DNA from: Chimonanthus salicifolius | Lineage: Eukaryota > Streptophyta > Magnoliopsida > Laurales > Calycanthaceae | Assembly (NCBI GenBank): GCA_013350335.1 | Contig: CM023534.1 | Coordinates: 19,859,302 to 19,923,301 of the forward strand | DNA length: 64,000 bases | Direction of reading: 5' to 3' | Shown: positions 10,512 through 22,652 of the stretch, piece by piece | Numbering within the stretch: the stretch's first letter is position 1 | Layout: the number at the start of each line of letters is the position of its first letter | Made by a program: the position numbers and the translations under genes | The notes under the pieces: model-generated | Database searches by the model: none | What the model saw: the letters and a program-made list of their open reading frames with translations, nothing else | Told to the model about the DNA's origin: nothing

Positions 10512-13500
10512 TGTCACGCCCCGACCCGAAAGATACGCCCGGAACTCTACTGATTTTTTTTTTTTTTGAAAGCTAAGACAATACTCAAGAATTCTAACTG
10601 GGTCGGATCAACATTTAGGCCCACAGGTCACTCATAATCCCAACATGTGGACTCAAACATATATCACAAGTCCCTCCCAAGAGACACAAACTCAAACATC
10701 AATACACATAATTCCAAACATCGAATTATCATTAAAACATTATCAGAGTAACTACGGATATATGGTAGTTTTACTACACCACATTAAGGCAAACTAAGTA
10801 TCACACACGGTACTTTATAAAAACGAATGGTTCCAAGAACCAGAAAGCAAAGACAAGGTATTCCCCTCAGTGGGAATCCCAAAGCAACGCTGCAGCTTAT
10901 CCACCCTAAGCTTCAAACAGAGGGTTCTCCTCCTCCTGTTCATCTTTTAAAAGGTGAGTGGGGTGAGCTAACTAGCCTAGTGAAGGAAATATAACAGTGC
11001 ATTTTTAAGTAAACAACAGGTTAGTAAATAATCAACAGTTTCAATAATATCTCATGCTTGATAACAAATTATCAACATTAAGTATAATATCATTATCATT
11101 CCCATAATTCATCATCCCTTTCAATACTACAGTTATCCAACGTAACGCCTACATACTACGATGAGATCATCGTATTAAGTCCCTACACAGTCAAAATACA
11201 TCCTTACAAGTACATCTCCGGCTCTCACATAGCCGATACTGACATCCTTAAATTAGCAACTGTCGACACCCATGGTCCAGTAGACGTAAACCATCTCACA
11301 CACATGGCGATATTGGTTCAATAGTTAAGGGCACGTGGAAGCAGTATTACACATCTGGTATGATCAACATCATAAGCATTTCACAATTAACATAGCACTT
11401 CTTACAACAGTGCATCATATCTAGGCACATGGGTGGGTTCATCAAATCTAAAACCATTCATTGCTCAAGACTCATCTCATAATAAAAATCTATTTACACC
11501 TACTATAAAGTTAAGTTCCCTCATCATAAATATGTGCTATCTCGGTCTCTGTACAATAAGCAAACAAGTGCACAATCAATCATAAATCAATATACATAGC
11601 ATCAAATGCATACACAAAAGTAGTATTTCAAAAACCATACTTGTTTTCCCAAAAATATCAAAGGTAAATAGAATTGAGTCTCCTACTTGGTTTCTAACCA
11701 TTTTAAGTTACAATAATCCACAATATATAAATAATAAGGTGCTTAGTCTAAAACTCATATTGTCTTCTGGGCATGACCAGATTGACTTATTGAGTTAGGT
11801 CTAGATTCTCAGGTCACTTGTCGGTTATCTTCTGGATAGGACCAGATCTGACATTTTGAGTAAGGCCTCGAGGTCACTCAGTACCCAACAAATATAGCGT
11901 CGGCCTGGAAGTAAAATCACTCAGTGCCCGACAAATAGAGTTGGCCTAGAAGTGAATACAATAGTAGATACACTATAGTAATAAGAGAAGAGGGTTAATA
12001 CAAATTTTAACTTATTAAAGGGAGTATAACAATCACATGCATCATCATACAATCAAACAAGATTTTACCCTTCAAAAACTGGGTCCCTCGGAACAAGCAT
12101 CAGAACCAGGTACTGTGGCTTCGGATCATCCGAACCACTGCCTAAACTAGTCACTGACCTTGGACCATGGGTTTGATTTCGGATCGTCCGAAGAACAGGT
12201 CTCGGACCATCCGAAGGTCCTTCCGAACTGAAAGAGTCTGAAAAACAAGTCTCGGTGGGTCTAGTGTCTCAAAACATGCCGAGTGAGGCTCGGATCGTCC
12301 GAGTAGGGTTCGGTCGTTCTGAACTTGGCTCAGAACATCCGAGCAAGTCTGGCTAGCCTCGAACGCTTCCGGGCTTCGGGTGAAGCTTGGAACGTCCGAA
12401 GGGTTCCTTTCAGACCGTCCGAAGGGTGTGACCCTTAGATTGTTCGAAGATCGACTCTCGGACAATTCGAGAGCCGTTTTCCTCCACTATCTGCAACAAC
12501 AGACAGTGACGGGCAGTCACTGTATGAAATACGAATCCGAAAATAGTGGGTTTTCCAGATTCGGTTTCCACATCTAGCCAGTCCGATGGACGCCTCCGGA
12601 AGTCCTCTTTCCACAGGGAGTGATTTAAAGTTTCAAAACTGATTAAGCCAACAGATTTTAAAACCAAAACTTCATTGGTACAAGAAATTCCAAGTTTTTC
12701 CATAGACTTTAAAATGGTTTTACACACTCAAAACATGGCCAAAACCGGATTTTCTTGATTCTAAACCGACTGGAATTTGAAAAGGAACATAATCGTTACC
12801 TTCACTGGAGTTCCTAGGCTGAAAATCTGATCTTTTGAAAAACTTCCTTCTTAAGATATGGTTAAGTTTAAAACTGGGAAAACAGAGGCAAGCAAGGAGC
12901 TCGGCTGGTTGGTTTCACAGAGAGGGATTGAGGGAGAAGAGATAGAAAGCTTGGGAGATTGAAAGCTAGGCTGAGGGCTGAGATTTATAGAAATCTAATC
13001 ACAAGGGTGGCCACTGCATGAATCTAGTGCGGATGTCTCGACAGTGGATCCACTGTTTGGAGGTTTGGTTGCAGATCAGCCCTCCTCAAGTTCTGGTTTT
13101 GCCAATAAGTCCCTGTTTTGACAAAAATCTGATTTTTAACTAAAAACAATACTTTTAAGGCTTGAAAATTTTAATCCAACCTGATAGATAAGTTGGGTTT
13201 TAAAAACTCTAATCACCATAAAAATTTGGAGATTTAAAACTCACTAAAAATCATAATTTAACACTATTTACATTTTTTAACTTGTGTTAAACAAAACAAT
13301 TTAAAATCCTCATTTTTGGGTTTTGAAAGAATAAACTAGACCATACTAAAATGGTCTAACATAGGGTACTTGTTTCAAAATTTATCTTATTTCGAAAACC
13401 ATTTAAAAATATTTATTTCTCGCTTTCGGGATTTTGATGGGCAGTTTTAAATACTATTTTCTGAAAATAAAATTATTTTAAAATCAGAAATAGGAATCCT

Positions 13501-13743
13501 TGATTAAGGAGAATAATATCAACCAATAATAATCACATAATAACATAATTTATAAAATAATAACTGTAAGCGGTAAATTACTATTTTGCCGCTCCAGCTT
13601 GACGAGCTGGATCACTGAGCATTCGAGCTCGGATTGGGCCACACTTGGGCTTCTCACTAAGCCCTAACCGTAATCTTCAAGATTAACCGGTCTAATGAAG
13701 ATTATAACGCTAAACTATGCCTAATCTGGGTCAGGGTATTACA
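10512..13743 (-). repeat. 3' LTR of the chromovirus (LTR family A)
   Basis: Bounded by TGTCACGCCCCGACCCG on the left and GGGTCAGGGTATTACA on the right, i.e. TG...CA on the minus strand starting TGTAATACCCTGACCC. Length 3232 bp. The same family occurs as solo LTRs at 30150-33452 and 52143-55094 and as fragments near 21431-22417 and 22534-27335. It contains a cluster of TCGGA-N-TCCGA palindromes at 12110-12480. Confidence 0.92.
12110..12480. repeat. Cluster of imperfect TTCGGANNGTCCGAA palindromes in LTR family A
   Basis: About ten variants of a 14-16 base palindrome are packed in 370 bp: TTCGGATCATCCGAA, TTCGGATCGTCCGAA, CTCGGACCATCCGAAGG, CTCGGATCGTCCGAG, TTGGAACGTCCGAAGG, CAGACCGTCCGAAGG and CTCGGACAATTCGAGAG. 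The equivalent position in the solo LTR at 30150 has a similar cluster; the solo LTR at 52143 lacks it. Confidence 0.85.
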
Positions 13744-13794
13744 TTCTACCCCCGTAAAAGAAATTTCATCCTGAAATTTAAAACAAACTTACAC

Positions 13795-14998
13795 CTTTTT
13801 GGCATGTGAACAAGCCAAGGTACAACTTCCGCATCGTCGCTTCAGGTTCCCACGTCTCGTGTTGCACGTTGCGATGCTGCCATAACACTCACACTAGAGG
13901 AATAGACTTCCTCTTAAGCTCTTGAGTCTGGTGTCCTTGAATCTTGACTGGCACTTTTTCAAAAGTTAGGTCCTCTGAGACTTCAATATCTTCAAAACTT
14001 ATCACATGCAACGGATCAGGCTCGTACTTCCTTAATATAGACACATGGAACGTACTATATACTCTCTCCAAAGTTTGAGGAAGATCTAACTGATAGGCCA
14101 CTTCTCCTATCCTCTTCAAGATCTCAAAGGGTCCAACATATCGAGGTGATAGTTTTCCCTTGCGCCCGAATTGTTGCATTCCATGACATGGTGCCACACG
14201 TAAGAAAATTCGGTCGCCAACTGCAAACTTCAAAGGTCGCCGCCTTTGTCAGCATAACTCTTTTGTCTGCTCTAGGCTGCTTGAGACACTGTCTGATCAC
14301 TTCAATTTGTTTTGACATCTCACTCATTAGATCAGGTCCTAGCAGCGCTTTGTCTCCTACCTCTGTCCAACAAAGAGGTGATCTGCAAGGTCTGCATTAC
14401 AAAGCCTCGTAGTGCCATCTGCACACTGGAATGATAACTGTTGTTGTAGACAAACTCGATCAAAGGCAAGTGATCTTCCCAACTTCCCTGCATATCCATC
14501 ACACAAGCTCTTAGCACATCCTCTAAGGTTTGAATGGTTCTCTCTGATTGACCATTCGTCTGAGGGTGAAAGGTAGTGCTGAAGTACAGCTTAGTCCCCA
14601 ACTCCTCTTGCAATCATTGCCAAAACCTTGATACAAACCTATGATCTCTATTAGATACTATAGATACAGGCATTCCATGCAATCTGACTACCTCCTTTAA
14701 ATACAATCTAGTTAGAGTAGCCAAAGAATCCGTTTTCTTGATCGGCAGAAAGTGAACTGATTTTGTCAATCGATCGACTATTACCCAAATAACGTCGTTC
14801 TTCTTAGGAGACTTCGGAAATCTGGTTACAACGTCCATCGTGATGTGCTCCCACTTCCATTTAGCCACTTCTAAAGGTTGCATCTTTCCACCACGTAGTT
14901 GATGTTTTGCTTTCACTTGTTGGCAAGTTAAGTACTTAGACACAAAATCTGCTATCTCTCGCTTCATACCTTTCCACCAGAACTGTCGCCGCAAGTCG
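13795..14998 (-). pseudogene. Chromovirus integrase core and chromodomain-like C-terminus
   Basis: On the minus strand from 14998: integrase zinc-finger tail ([20 protein letters not shown]), integrase core with DVVTRFP (family: D-x-V/I-T-x-LP), [14 protein letters not shown] and the second Asp region [12 protein letters not shown], then [15 protein letters not shown]. The C-terminal part ([35 protein letters not shown]) leads into a chromodomain-like tail (IPLV-stop-VLWQHRNVQHETWEPEA). A stop at about 14613, another in the tail, and frameshifts near 14330 break it. The codons upstream of the integrase finger continue after the solo LTR, from 17456. Confidence 0.88.
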
Positions 14999-15003
14999 TG
15001 ATA

Positions 15004-17450
15004 TGATGACTATCGTAAAATTACAATTTTACCCCTTAATATTAGATTAATTAGTCCAAATTTTATAAATATTAGATATGTTTAAATGTTATTTTTAGTT
15101 TTACAGTTTATTTTGAAAAATACAAGAAAAGAAAATAAAAATGATAAAAAAATAGCTAAATAAAAAATACAGTTGACGTCACCTTCAGAATGGTCAGGTC
15201 AAATTGATTAAATCAGTTGGGTCTCAGAACCTGTAACCTTCTACACTCATGTAATTAATTTGTCCAATTTCGAGTGAACGTCGAGTCTCATTTACCAACC
15301 CTTCTCATTTACTGTCAATCGGGGTGCCCGACGCCTAAGGAAAGCCTGAAAGAACTATTCTTTTTCCATTTATTTTCTACTTTTTTTTCCTCTCTGGTTG
15401 CAGGACTCATGGAAAAACAAAACAGAAGCAGCAAAGGGCAGCCAGCTAAGCAGAAGAGCACCGCACACAGCGGCAGCAGGAAAAGAGAAACCAGCAGAAT
15501 AGCCAGCTGAGATAGCAGCCAGCTGAAGGGAGTAGAGGCAGAGCAGCGGCAGCGGCAACCAGCAGAGATGGAGCGGCTGAAGCAGGCAGCGGCCAAGAAG
15601 AGAAAGAAGACAGCAGCTGAGAAGGACAACTCTGTCCTTTCAAACAACGAAAGGGAAGAACAACAAGGAAGCCGGCTGAAGCAAGCAGAGGCAAAACAGA
15701 GAGCAACAGAGCAGCCAGCGCCCAATGTCGGAATCCATGAGTAGACAGCAGGAAAGAAGGGAAAAACAGCAACCAGCTGAGCGCAGCTGAGATAGCAACC
15801 AGTTGAGAACAGCAAGCAGAGGAGAAGTAGCGAGCAGAGAGGCTTGGCAGCCATAAACAGTAGCACCGATTGCAGAGAAGAAGGGCAGCTTGCTGAAGAG
15901 ATGACGATGACGAACAGCTGTAGTCGCATGCCCATTAAAAGTAGCAGTAATCGGTGGTATTGCAGAGACAAAAGAGCCAAACAGCAGAGAAGAGATAAGG
16001 AAGAAGATTGAGCTGCGGATAAGATTAGGATAGCAACAAAAAATATGGGATAAGGTGATAAGAAAGATAAGAAGATCAGATGACGAAGGATAGAGAAGTA
16101 TGAGGAGTTAACCGTGTAGCAGCTGTTGTGTTAACTGATCCTTAACTTGAAAATAAGGAAGGATAAGAAAGATGAGAGGAGTCTGAGAAATGAAGATAAG
16201 GATGATATCGGCAGGAAGAGAAAGGAAGAGATAGCAGCTGGGTTTCAAAAATATGAGGAGGGATAAGATTAACTGATGGCAGCTGGCTTTCAAAGATAAA
16301 GAAGAGATAAGAGTTAAGAGAAGAAAAAAAAAAGGGATAGTTATCTACCGATGAACTGAAAAGGAATTATCTACCGATGAAGAGATAAGGCGAGAGAACA
16401 GATACTTGAAACATGCTCAGCTCAATAAGTGAGAGAAGGATAAGAAGGGATAAGAAAAAAAAGAAAAAAAAAAGATAAAAGATGTTAGCCGATGGAGATT
16501 TCAAAATGGGTTTTATCCCGGCTGAATTTGAACTTGAACTTAAATGAGTCTCTTATCCCAATCGAGTTTGAAGGACCCCTTATCTCATCTTCTCACTCCT
16601 ATAAATTGATGGCTTTGGGTCCATTGAAAGTTAAACCGGGCAAGACATTGAAGGTTGAAGTTGGACGACGAAAGACAGAGAAAAATAAATAATTTCTTGT
16701 AAGTTATTTTATTTTTTTTATTTTTATGTAAAGTTCAAAAGAATTGTATTTCATTTCTGAATTTTTAAATAAAATTCATGGCGGTTTGTTTAGATGTATG
16801 CTATTCTCAATTATTAAATATTTAATAATGATGGTTTTCTTATTTTATTTTAATTCTTTTTAAGAACTTTATGAAACAAATTAATTTGTGGATTTTTCAA
16901 GGAAAAGTGGAACCCCTTTTAGGATCAGTGGGACTTGCTGTCTCTCCAGTCTAAGGTTCTTATCAAGAACGGTTGTTTTAGAATTGAGGGAACACAAGTT
17001 TAAAACCCGCTCAAGCCCAAGGCTTGATTTTGAAAAATTTCGATTTAATGGAAGACATAATTATTCTAATTAGAATTTTATTAAATAAGAAACTTGAATT
17101 ATATTTAATAATTCCAAAATATTTCATAGTCTAGGCTATGTTTTTGTTTTTAAATAGGATAGCATGCCACTTAGATATTTGACCCGATTCCATTGTAGAT
17201 TATGTAAAAAAATTTATTTATTCTTGATTTATTTTACTTTTTCTCAAAAATTCATCAAAACAATTTATTGTTCTAAATTAAGATGATAACTATATGTTTT
17301 AGAAAAATATTTCCTTAAATTACATTTTTAATAGTGCCATTTTCTATTTCATACATATATTTTGTCGGTTGCCCTTGGGTACGATCTCGCACTCATACTC
17401 TATACTATAAACTGGTTCGTATGCTTGCGAGTAAATTAAAATTCACATCA
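15004..17450. mobile_element. Solo LTR nested in the chromovirus integrase
   Basis: Starts TGATGACTATCG and ends ATTCACATCA, flanked by a perfect 5-bp duplication TGATA (14999-15003 and 17451-17455). Removing it rejoins the integrase zinc finger (HPGGTKM on one side, [10 protein letters not shown] on the other). At 2447 bp with no coding sequence it behaves as a single LTR. It holds a long purine-rich AGCAGC/GAGAAG tract (about 15410-16470) whose opposite strand gives a meaningless Leu/Ser/Cys-rich open frame. The LTR family is different from families A and B. Confidence 0.85.
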
Positions 17451-17455
17451 TGATA

Positions 17456-18960
17456 CATCTTCGTACCACCAGGATGCACCGTAAAGAGGGAACGATGAAA
17501 GTGATCAAGTACCTTTCTTCTGCACTCCTCCGACTTTGGTACAAAAAGTCAATCTTTGAACGTCAGACCTTCGTCTGCCTTCATCTTCCAATCTTCCAGA
17601 GTCACTCCTCTTGAAAGCTGAGTCACCAACTCCTTTGCTTCTGAATCGTTCTGTTGTCCTTCCATTACCAATCTAATTACCTCAGGTTGCAGAACTAAAC
17701 TATGGATTCTTGCTGACTCGCTTCCTTCGATTAGCTCAAGGTCATACTCGGACAAAACTTCCAACATCTTCCACTGCAAAGATGCCATCCTTGACACGTT
17801 GCTGTGAGACTTCCTGCTCAAGGCATCGGCCACTACGTTGGCCTTTCCTGGGTGATAGGAGAGACTGAAGTCGTAATCTCTCAGGCACTCCATCCATCTT
17901 CGCTGCCTCAGATTCAGGTCTTTCTTAGTGAAGATATACTTCAGACTATGGTGATCAGAAAATACATTGAACTTCTCACTATACAAATAATGTCTCCACA
18001 ACTTCAACGAGAATACAACGGCTGCCAACTCCAAATCATGAGTCGGGTAGTACTGTTCATGTCCCTTCAATTGCCTGGAACAATATACCTTTCCCTCTTG
18101 CATCAGCACACAACCCAAACCAAACTTGGACGCGTCGCAATACACATCGTAACCCCATCTTTGCTCGGGTATTATTAAAACTGGAGACGTAGTCAACTTC
18201 TCCTTCAGCTCCTGGAATGCTCTTTCACAAGCTTCGCTCCACTCGAACTTGACGTTTTTCCTCGTCAACCGAGTCATCGGTACCGTGATCTGGGAGAAGT
18301 GGGGGATAAACTTTCGGTAATATCCTGCTAATCCTAGAAAGCACCTTATTTCGAACACGTTCTTGGGTCCCTCCCAAGTCTTCATTGTTTCTACCTTCGC
18401 TTGATCTACACAGATCCCTCCTGGAGACACCACATGTCCCAGAAACTGTACTTGAGTTAACCAAAACTCACACTTGCTCAGCTTAGCAAAGAGCTGATGC
18501 TCTTGAAAAGTCTGAAGAATATTGCGTAGATGATGCTCGTGCTCCTCTTCTGATGACGAAAAGATCAAGATATCGTCTATGAAGACTATCACGAACTTTC
18601 GCAGGTATGGTCAGAACACGCGATTCATCAAATCCATAAACATGGCTGGCGCGTTAGTCAAACTGAAAGGCATCACGACAAACTCGTACAAACCATACTG
18701 CGTTCGGAAAGCAGTCTTAGGAATGTCTTCCTCTCGAATCAGCAACTGATGGTAACTCGACCTCAGATCGATTTTCGAAAAATATCTCGATCCTCTCAAA
18801 AGATCAAAGAGGTCGTCTATTCTAGGCAACAGATATTTATTCTTAATAGTTACCTGGTTAAGCCGCCGGTAATTTATACACATCCTCATCGATTCATCAT
18901 TCTTTTTCACAAAGAGAGTAGGTGTGCCCCACTGCGAGTTGCTCTTATGGATAAAACCAA
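17456..18960 (-). pseudogene. Chromovirus reverse transcriptase, RNase H and integrase zinc finger
   Basis: Minus strand. Reverse transcriptase: [54 protein letters not shown], then a stop (in place of a codon between NRVF and PYLRKF) and the active-site box VFIDDILIFS (FxDD). Connection: KCEFWLTQVQFLGHVVSPGG and FLGLAGYYRKFI. RNase H: VYCDASKFGLGCVLMQ (catalytic Asp), ELAAVVFSLKLWRHYL (catalytic Glu) and VFSDHHSLKYIF (catalytic Asp), then YHPGKANVVADALSRK. The start of the integrase finger (HRSLFTVHPGGTKM) is at the low-coordinate end. The frame from 18592 to 17549 is open over 347 residues, so this part is well kept. Confidence 0.92.
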
Positions 18961-19050
18961 GTCTAAGAAGCTCATCTACTGCGTAGCTAGCTCTCTCTGT
19001 TCAGCCGGCGCCATACGATAAGGTGCCATGGAAATTGAAGATGTTCCTGG

Positions 19051-19578
19051 CTATAGGTGGTCTATAACAAACTCTATCTCTCGGCGTGGAGATAGCCCAG
19101 CTAACTGGTCAGGAAACACTTCCATAAACTCACACACCACCCGAGGAGCAATAGACCCTACACCACCTACATCTTCCCAACCCATGCTTACCACCACACT
19201 ACCAGGATACGCCTTAAGGCAAGAGAAAGTGACTCTCATCTTCTCATAGGGTACCAATTTCTCCATGAACCTCTCATTGGTTGAGGAGACCCCACAAATT
19301 CTCCTCTGAGAACAGTCGATCAGAACCTCAAAAACTGACAACCAATCCATGCCAAGGATGATGTCAAAGTCCGTCATTTCCAACACGAGAAAATCATAGG
19401 ACAACTCTACATCGCTAATCTTCAAAACACCAGATCTACACCTCTGGTCTACCAAAGCCTTCTTACCCAAGGGTGATACTACCATTAGCGGGTTAGCTAT
19501 TTCTACCAGTTTCAAACCCAATCTATCAAAACAAGCTCTAGAAATAAAGGAATGCGAAGCACCGGTATCAAAAAACAC
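19051..19578 (-). pseudogene. Chromovirus aspartic protease and linker to RT
   Basis: Minus strand. Starts FFDTGASHSFIS, the retroviral-type aspartic protease active site, followed by LVLEMTDFDIILGMDWLSVF, the conserved C-terminal part of the protease fold, and then the linker toward RT (VCEFMEVFPDQLAGLSPRRE). A stop separates it from the RT block, which starts in another frame. Confidence 0.9.
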
Positions 19579-20753
19579 TCAAGCCAAAAGATTGAAAAGA
19601 TTAAGGGTACCTTCCATCACCGTATTCTCCATCGGCTCTTCCTTTTGAGTCCTAATCCTGTAGACTCTCCCCTGAGGACGTCCTTGTCCTCTTCCTTGAC
19701 AGTTCCGAGGTGGTCCGTTCCTTGGTGCCACCAAGCCTCTAGAGGTTTGCTGAGAACCTCAACCAACCGATGGTTGCTCCACAGGGAAAGAAGCTCCTGC
19801 GCCTTACGAAGGTGCAGCTTTACCGAGACAAGGGAAGTCCCTAAACAGGTGCCCGGTCTTCTTGCTCTGAAAGGACGCCTTCTCTCCTCCTGATGGGCAG
19901 AACTTAGAAGTATGCCCAGGCTGGTTGCAGGTGTAGCACATAAATTGTCGGGAGTCAGACCGACTCTACTGTCCTGTGCTAGGTTGGCTTTTCTTGAAGA
20001 AAGGCCTATTCTGGTTGAGCTTGGCCTTTTTTGTTGGAAGAAGGTTTCTAAAAGTTGTCAGTGCTCCTGTTAATGGAGTCCACTGCTTCCACCTTCGAAG
20101 CTCGATCAATAATCTCCTCTAAGGTATCGAAAATCAGGCCGGCCACTTGCCGCTGCAGAAACGGTTGGAATCCATTCTCAAAATGCTGGACATTTTTCCA
20201 CTTCGTTTGCCACTATCCAAGGCACGAACTGCATCAGGTTGATGAAACGCATGGCATTCTGTGCCACTAAATCGGAACCTTGCTGGATGTTGAGGAACTC
20301 TCTCTTCCTCGCTTCTTGCACGGTTTTCAGAAAGTAATGAGCCAAAAAGGCTGCTGAGAACTCTTCCCACGTCGTTGGCTCGTGGTTAGAAACCAAGTTC
20401 TTCGTTTCCCACCACTCGTAAGCGTTTCCTTCTAACTAGTACGCCGACAAGGTTACTCTCAAGTCATCGACAATGGCTAGGGTGTTAAGGATTCGGCTAA
20501 TCTGGGTTAGCTAGTTCCTCGCTTCACTAGGGTCATCTGTCCCCTAGAAACTCGTCGAGTTCAGTCGCTTGAACTCTTTAAGAGCCGAGGTGGCTCTCTC
20601 CTCTGGTGTTCGGGTAGGAGGTCGTCGGATATTTTCAGCTATTTACTGAAATGCTTCCATCGCTGTGCGGATAGCCTCATTAGGTAAGTCACGGGGTGGA
20701 AGACCAGTCCTCCTCCTAAGGCAGTTGTTTCCGTTAGCGTTGGGTCCTGACAT
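19579..20753 (-). pseudogene. Chromovirus gag with one CCHC zinc knuckle
   Basis: Minus strand from ATG at 20753 (MSGPNANGNNCLRRRTGLPP). Recognisable capsid core: EPTTWEEFSAAFLAHYF, RKREFLNIQQG, AMRFINLMQFVPWIV. A zinc knuckle CYTCNQPGHTSKFC lies near 19930. Several stops and at least two frameshifts interrupt it. It leads directly into the protease. Confidence 0.82.
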
Positions 20754-20947
20754 CTGTTATTTACACTTGTAAATATCACTTAACCATTTAAGAAACTTAT
20801 TAAAATAAATCACATAAGTTGCAAACAAAATTTCATTAGAAATCATTCAAATGCATTTCAATTACAAGGGTTAGTAGGGTTTGAAAACCCTTTAAAACAA
20901 CAAGACAAAACTCAACCCTTACAACAAAATCTCCGACAAACCCTAAT

Positions 20948-21370
20948 CTAATCTTCCGAAGAAGATCCTCCATCATCACTAAAGTAAAAGAAGTTGTCCG
21001 GACAAGTCGCCGACTTATGCCCGAACACTCCACAGGTAAAACAGGGTATGATCCCTGGTCCCCCAACATAGGGACAATTAGTCCTTGCGCTCCCATGCCC
21101 ACGAAGTCCGCAAACAGGGCAGATGACATCAATAGGGTAGGGGCAATAAGTACAATTGTGCCCCTCCTGATTGCACAATTCATACATATAGTCTGACCAC
21201 TCATCCAAAGGTGGAGTAGCCAGAGTATACTCAGGCGAGCCTATCTCCCCTACAGACTCTTCTAGGTTTGATACATCTCTTCTATCAGAGCTGTGGTAAC
21301 ATCGCGACGTGCAACACGAGACGTGGGAACCAGAATTAACGATGCGGAAGCTGTACCCTGGCCTGTTCAA
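20948..21370 (-). CDS. Extra leader ORF with CCHC zinc knuckles, upstream of chromovirus gag
   Basis: An open frame of 140 residues in the same sense as gag, about 200 bp upstream of it. Residues from about 40 on are acidic and then cysteine-rich: a partial knuckle (CNQEGHNCTYC), a CPVCGLRGHGSARTNC and a canonical CX2CX4HX4C knuckle (CFTCGVFGHKSATC), ending in an acidic tail (SDDGGSSSED). The first ~25 residues come from a foreign inverted fragment (21293-21430), so the annotated Met is not the original start. A diverged fragment of the same leader protein appears at 22418-22533 (shared SPEY and SSD motifs). It may be an accessory RNA-binding protein of the element; that is inference. Host-gene capture is an alternative. 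Confidence 0.6.
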   Translation of the reverse strand: MNRPGYSFRIVNSGSHVSCCTSRCYHSSDRRDVSNLEESVGEIGSPEYTLATPPLDEWSDYMYELCNQEGHNCTYCPYPIDVICPVCGLRGHGSARTNCPYVGGPGIIPCFTCGVFGHKSATCPDNFFYFSDDGGSSSED

Positions 21371-22417
21371 TGACCAAAAAGGTACGAGTTTGTTTTAAAT
21401 TTCGGAATGAAATTTCTTTAAGGGGGTAGGATGTAATACCCTGACCCAAATTAAGCGTAATTAGTTTAATAAATCCTTCTTAGACCTTTAAATCTCAAAG
21501 ATTACGGTTAGGGCTTTGTGAAAAGTCCAGGTGTGGTCCAATCTGAGCTCGAAAGCTCAGTGATCCATCCCGTCCAGCTGGAAGGGGCAAAATGGTAATT
21601 TACCACTTATTGATATTATTTTATTATTTATGTCATTATGTGATTATTATTGGATGATATTATTTTCCTTAATCAAGGATTTCTATTTCTGATTTCAAAA
21701 TTATTTTTTTTTCAGAAAATGGTATTTAAAACTGCCCGAAAAGACCCCGAAAGGGAGAAATAAATATTTTAAAATGATTTTAGAAATGAGAATTTTTTTG
21801 AGACAAGCATATATTTTAGACCATTTTATTTCGGTTTAATTTATTCTTTCAAACTTTGAAAATGAGGACTTTAATTCATTTTATTTAACATAAGTTAAAT
21901 TAAGTAAATAGTGTTAAATTATGAATTTATTTAAATCTATGGGTTTTTGGTGAATTTTAAATCTTCAAATTTTTATGGTAATTATAGTTTTTAAAATCCA
22001 ACTTATCTGTTAAGTTGGATTAAAATTTTTAGGCCTTTTTAATCATATTTTACGTTAAAAATCTATTTTTTTTATAAAAAACAGGACCTATGTGCAAAAA
22101 CCAAAAATAACAGGGATTGATTTGCAACCAACAGTAAATTTCTGCCGATTACTGTTAGGACGTCGGCCAGCCGCTGCATGCAGTGACGGTTGGCCATTAT
22201 CCATTTGCTCAGCTCCTCTATAAATCACTCTCAGATCAGCTGGTTTCACCCTAGATTAAGCTTATCTCTCAGCTCTGTGAAAACCAGCCGATCACCCCCT
22301 CCCCCTCCCTCTGTTTTTCAAAATTTTTCTTTTCTCGTAAGCTTAGAAGAAGATTTTTCAAACCTTGGATTTTCAACCCAGTAACTCAAGCGAAGGTAAC
22401 CATTGTGTTATTTCCTC
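21293..22417 (+). repeat. Inverted fragment: chromovirus 3' internal end plus start of LTR family A
   Basis: On the plus strand, 21293-21430 repeats the 3' end of the internal region (GTGCAACACGAGACGTGGGA, then TTTGTTTTAAATTTC and GAAATTTCTTT), homologous to the minus-strand sequence at 13744-13880. It continues at 21431 into TGTAATACCCTGACCC, the start of LTR family A, running to about 22417. It therefore lies in the opposite orientation to the element that contains it. No target duplication was found, which suggests a rearrangement, not a separate insertion. Confidence 0.75.
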
Positions 22418-22533
22418 TTCAGGAACGGCCCCAACATGGTACTCGGGCGATGCCACTTCCACTTCCTCATTAGGTGCAACTTCATTGACGAAGTTTGGAA
22501 CACTGGAATCGTCTGACGAAACCAAGTCGATCG
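22418..22533 (-). pseudogene. Fragment of a second copy of the chromovirus leader ORF
   Basis: On the minus strand this translates as an acidic stretch with VNEVAPNEEVEVASPEYHVG, similar in order and composition to the SSD...SPEYTLATPP part of the leader ORF at 20948-21370. It is fused on one side to the LTR (from 22534) and on the other to an inverted LTR piece. It marks a breakpoint. Confidence 0.5.
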
Positions 22534-22652
22534 GATAGTGGGTTTCCCAGATTCGGTTTCCACATCTAGCCGGTCTGATGGACTCCTCTGGGAGTCCTCT
22601 TTCCATAGGGAGTGTTTTAAAGTTTTAAAACTAATTAAGCCAACGGATTTTA

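Noticed and set aside
15315..15980. 221-codon minus-strand frame, Leu/Ser/Cys-rich
   Set aside because: It is the complement of an AGCAGC/GAGAAG purine-rich tract inside a solo LTR; composition alone explains it.
22190..22384. 64-codon Ser-rich frame
   Set aside because: It lies inside the inverted LTR-A fragment; the same region in other LTR-A copies has unrelated frames.
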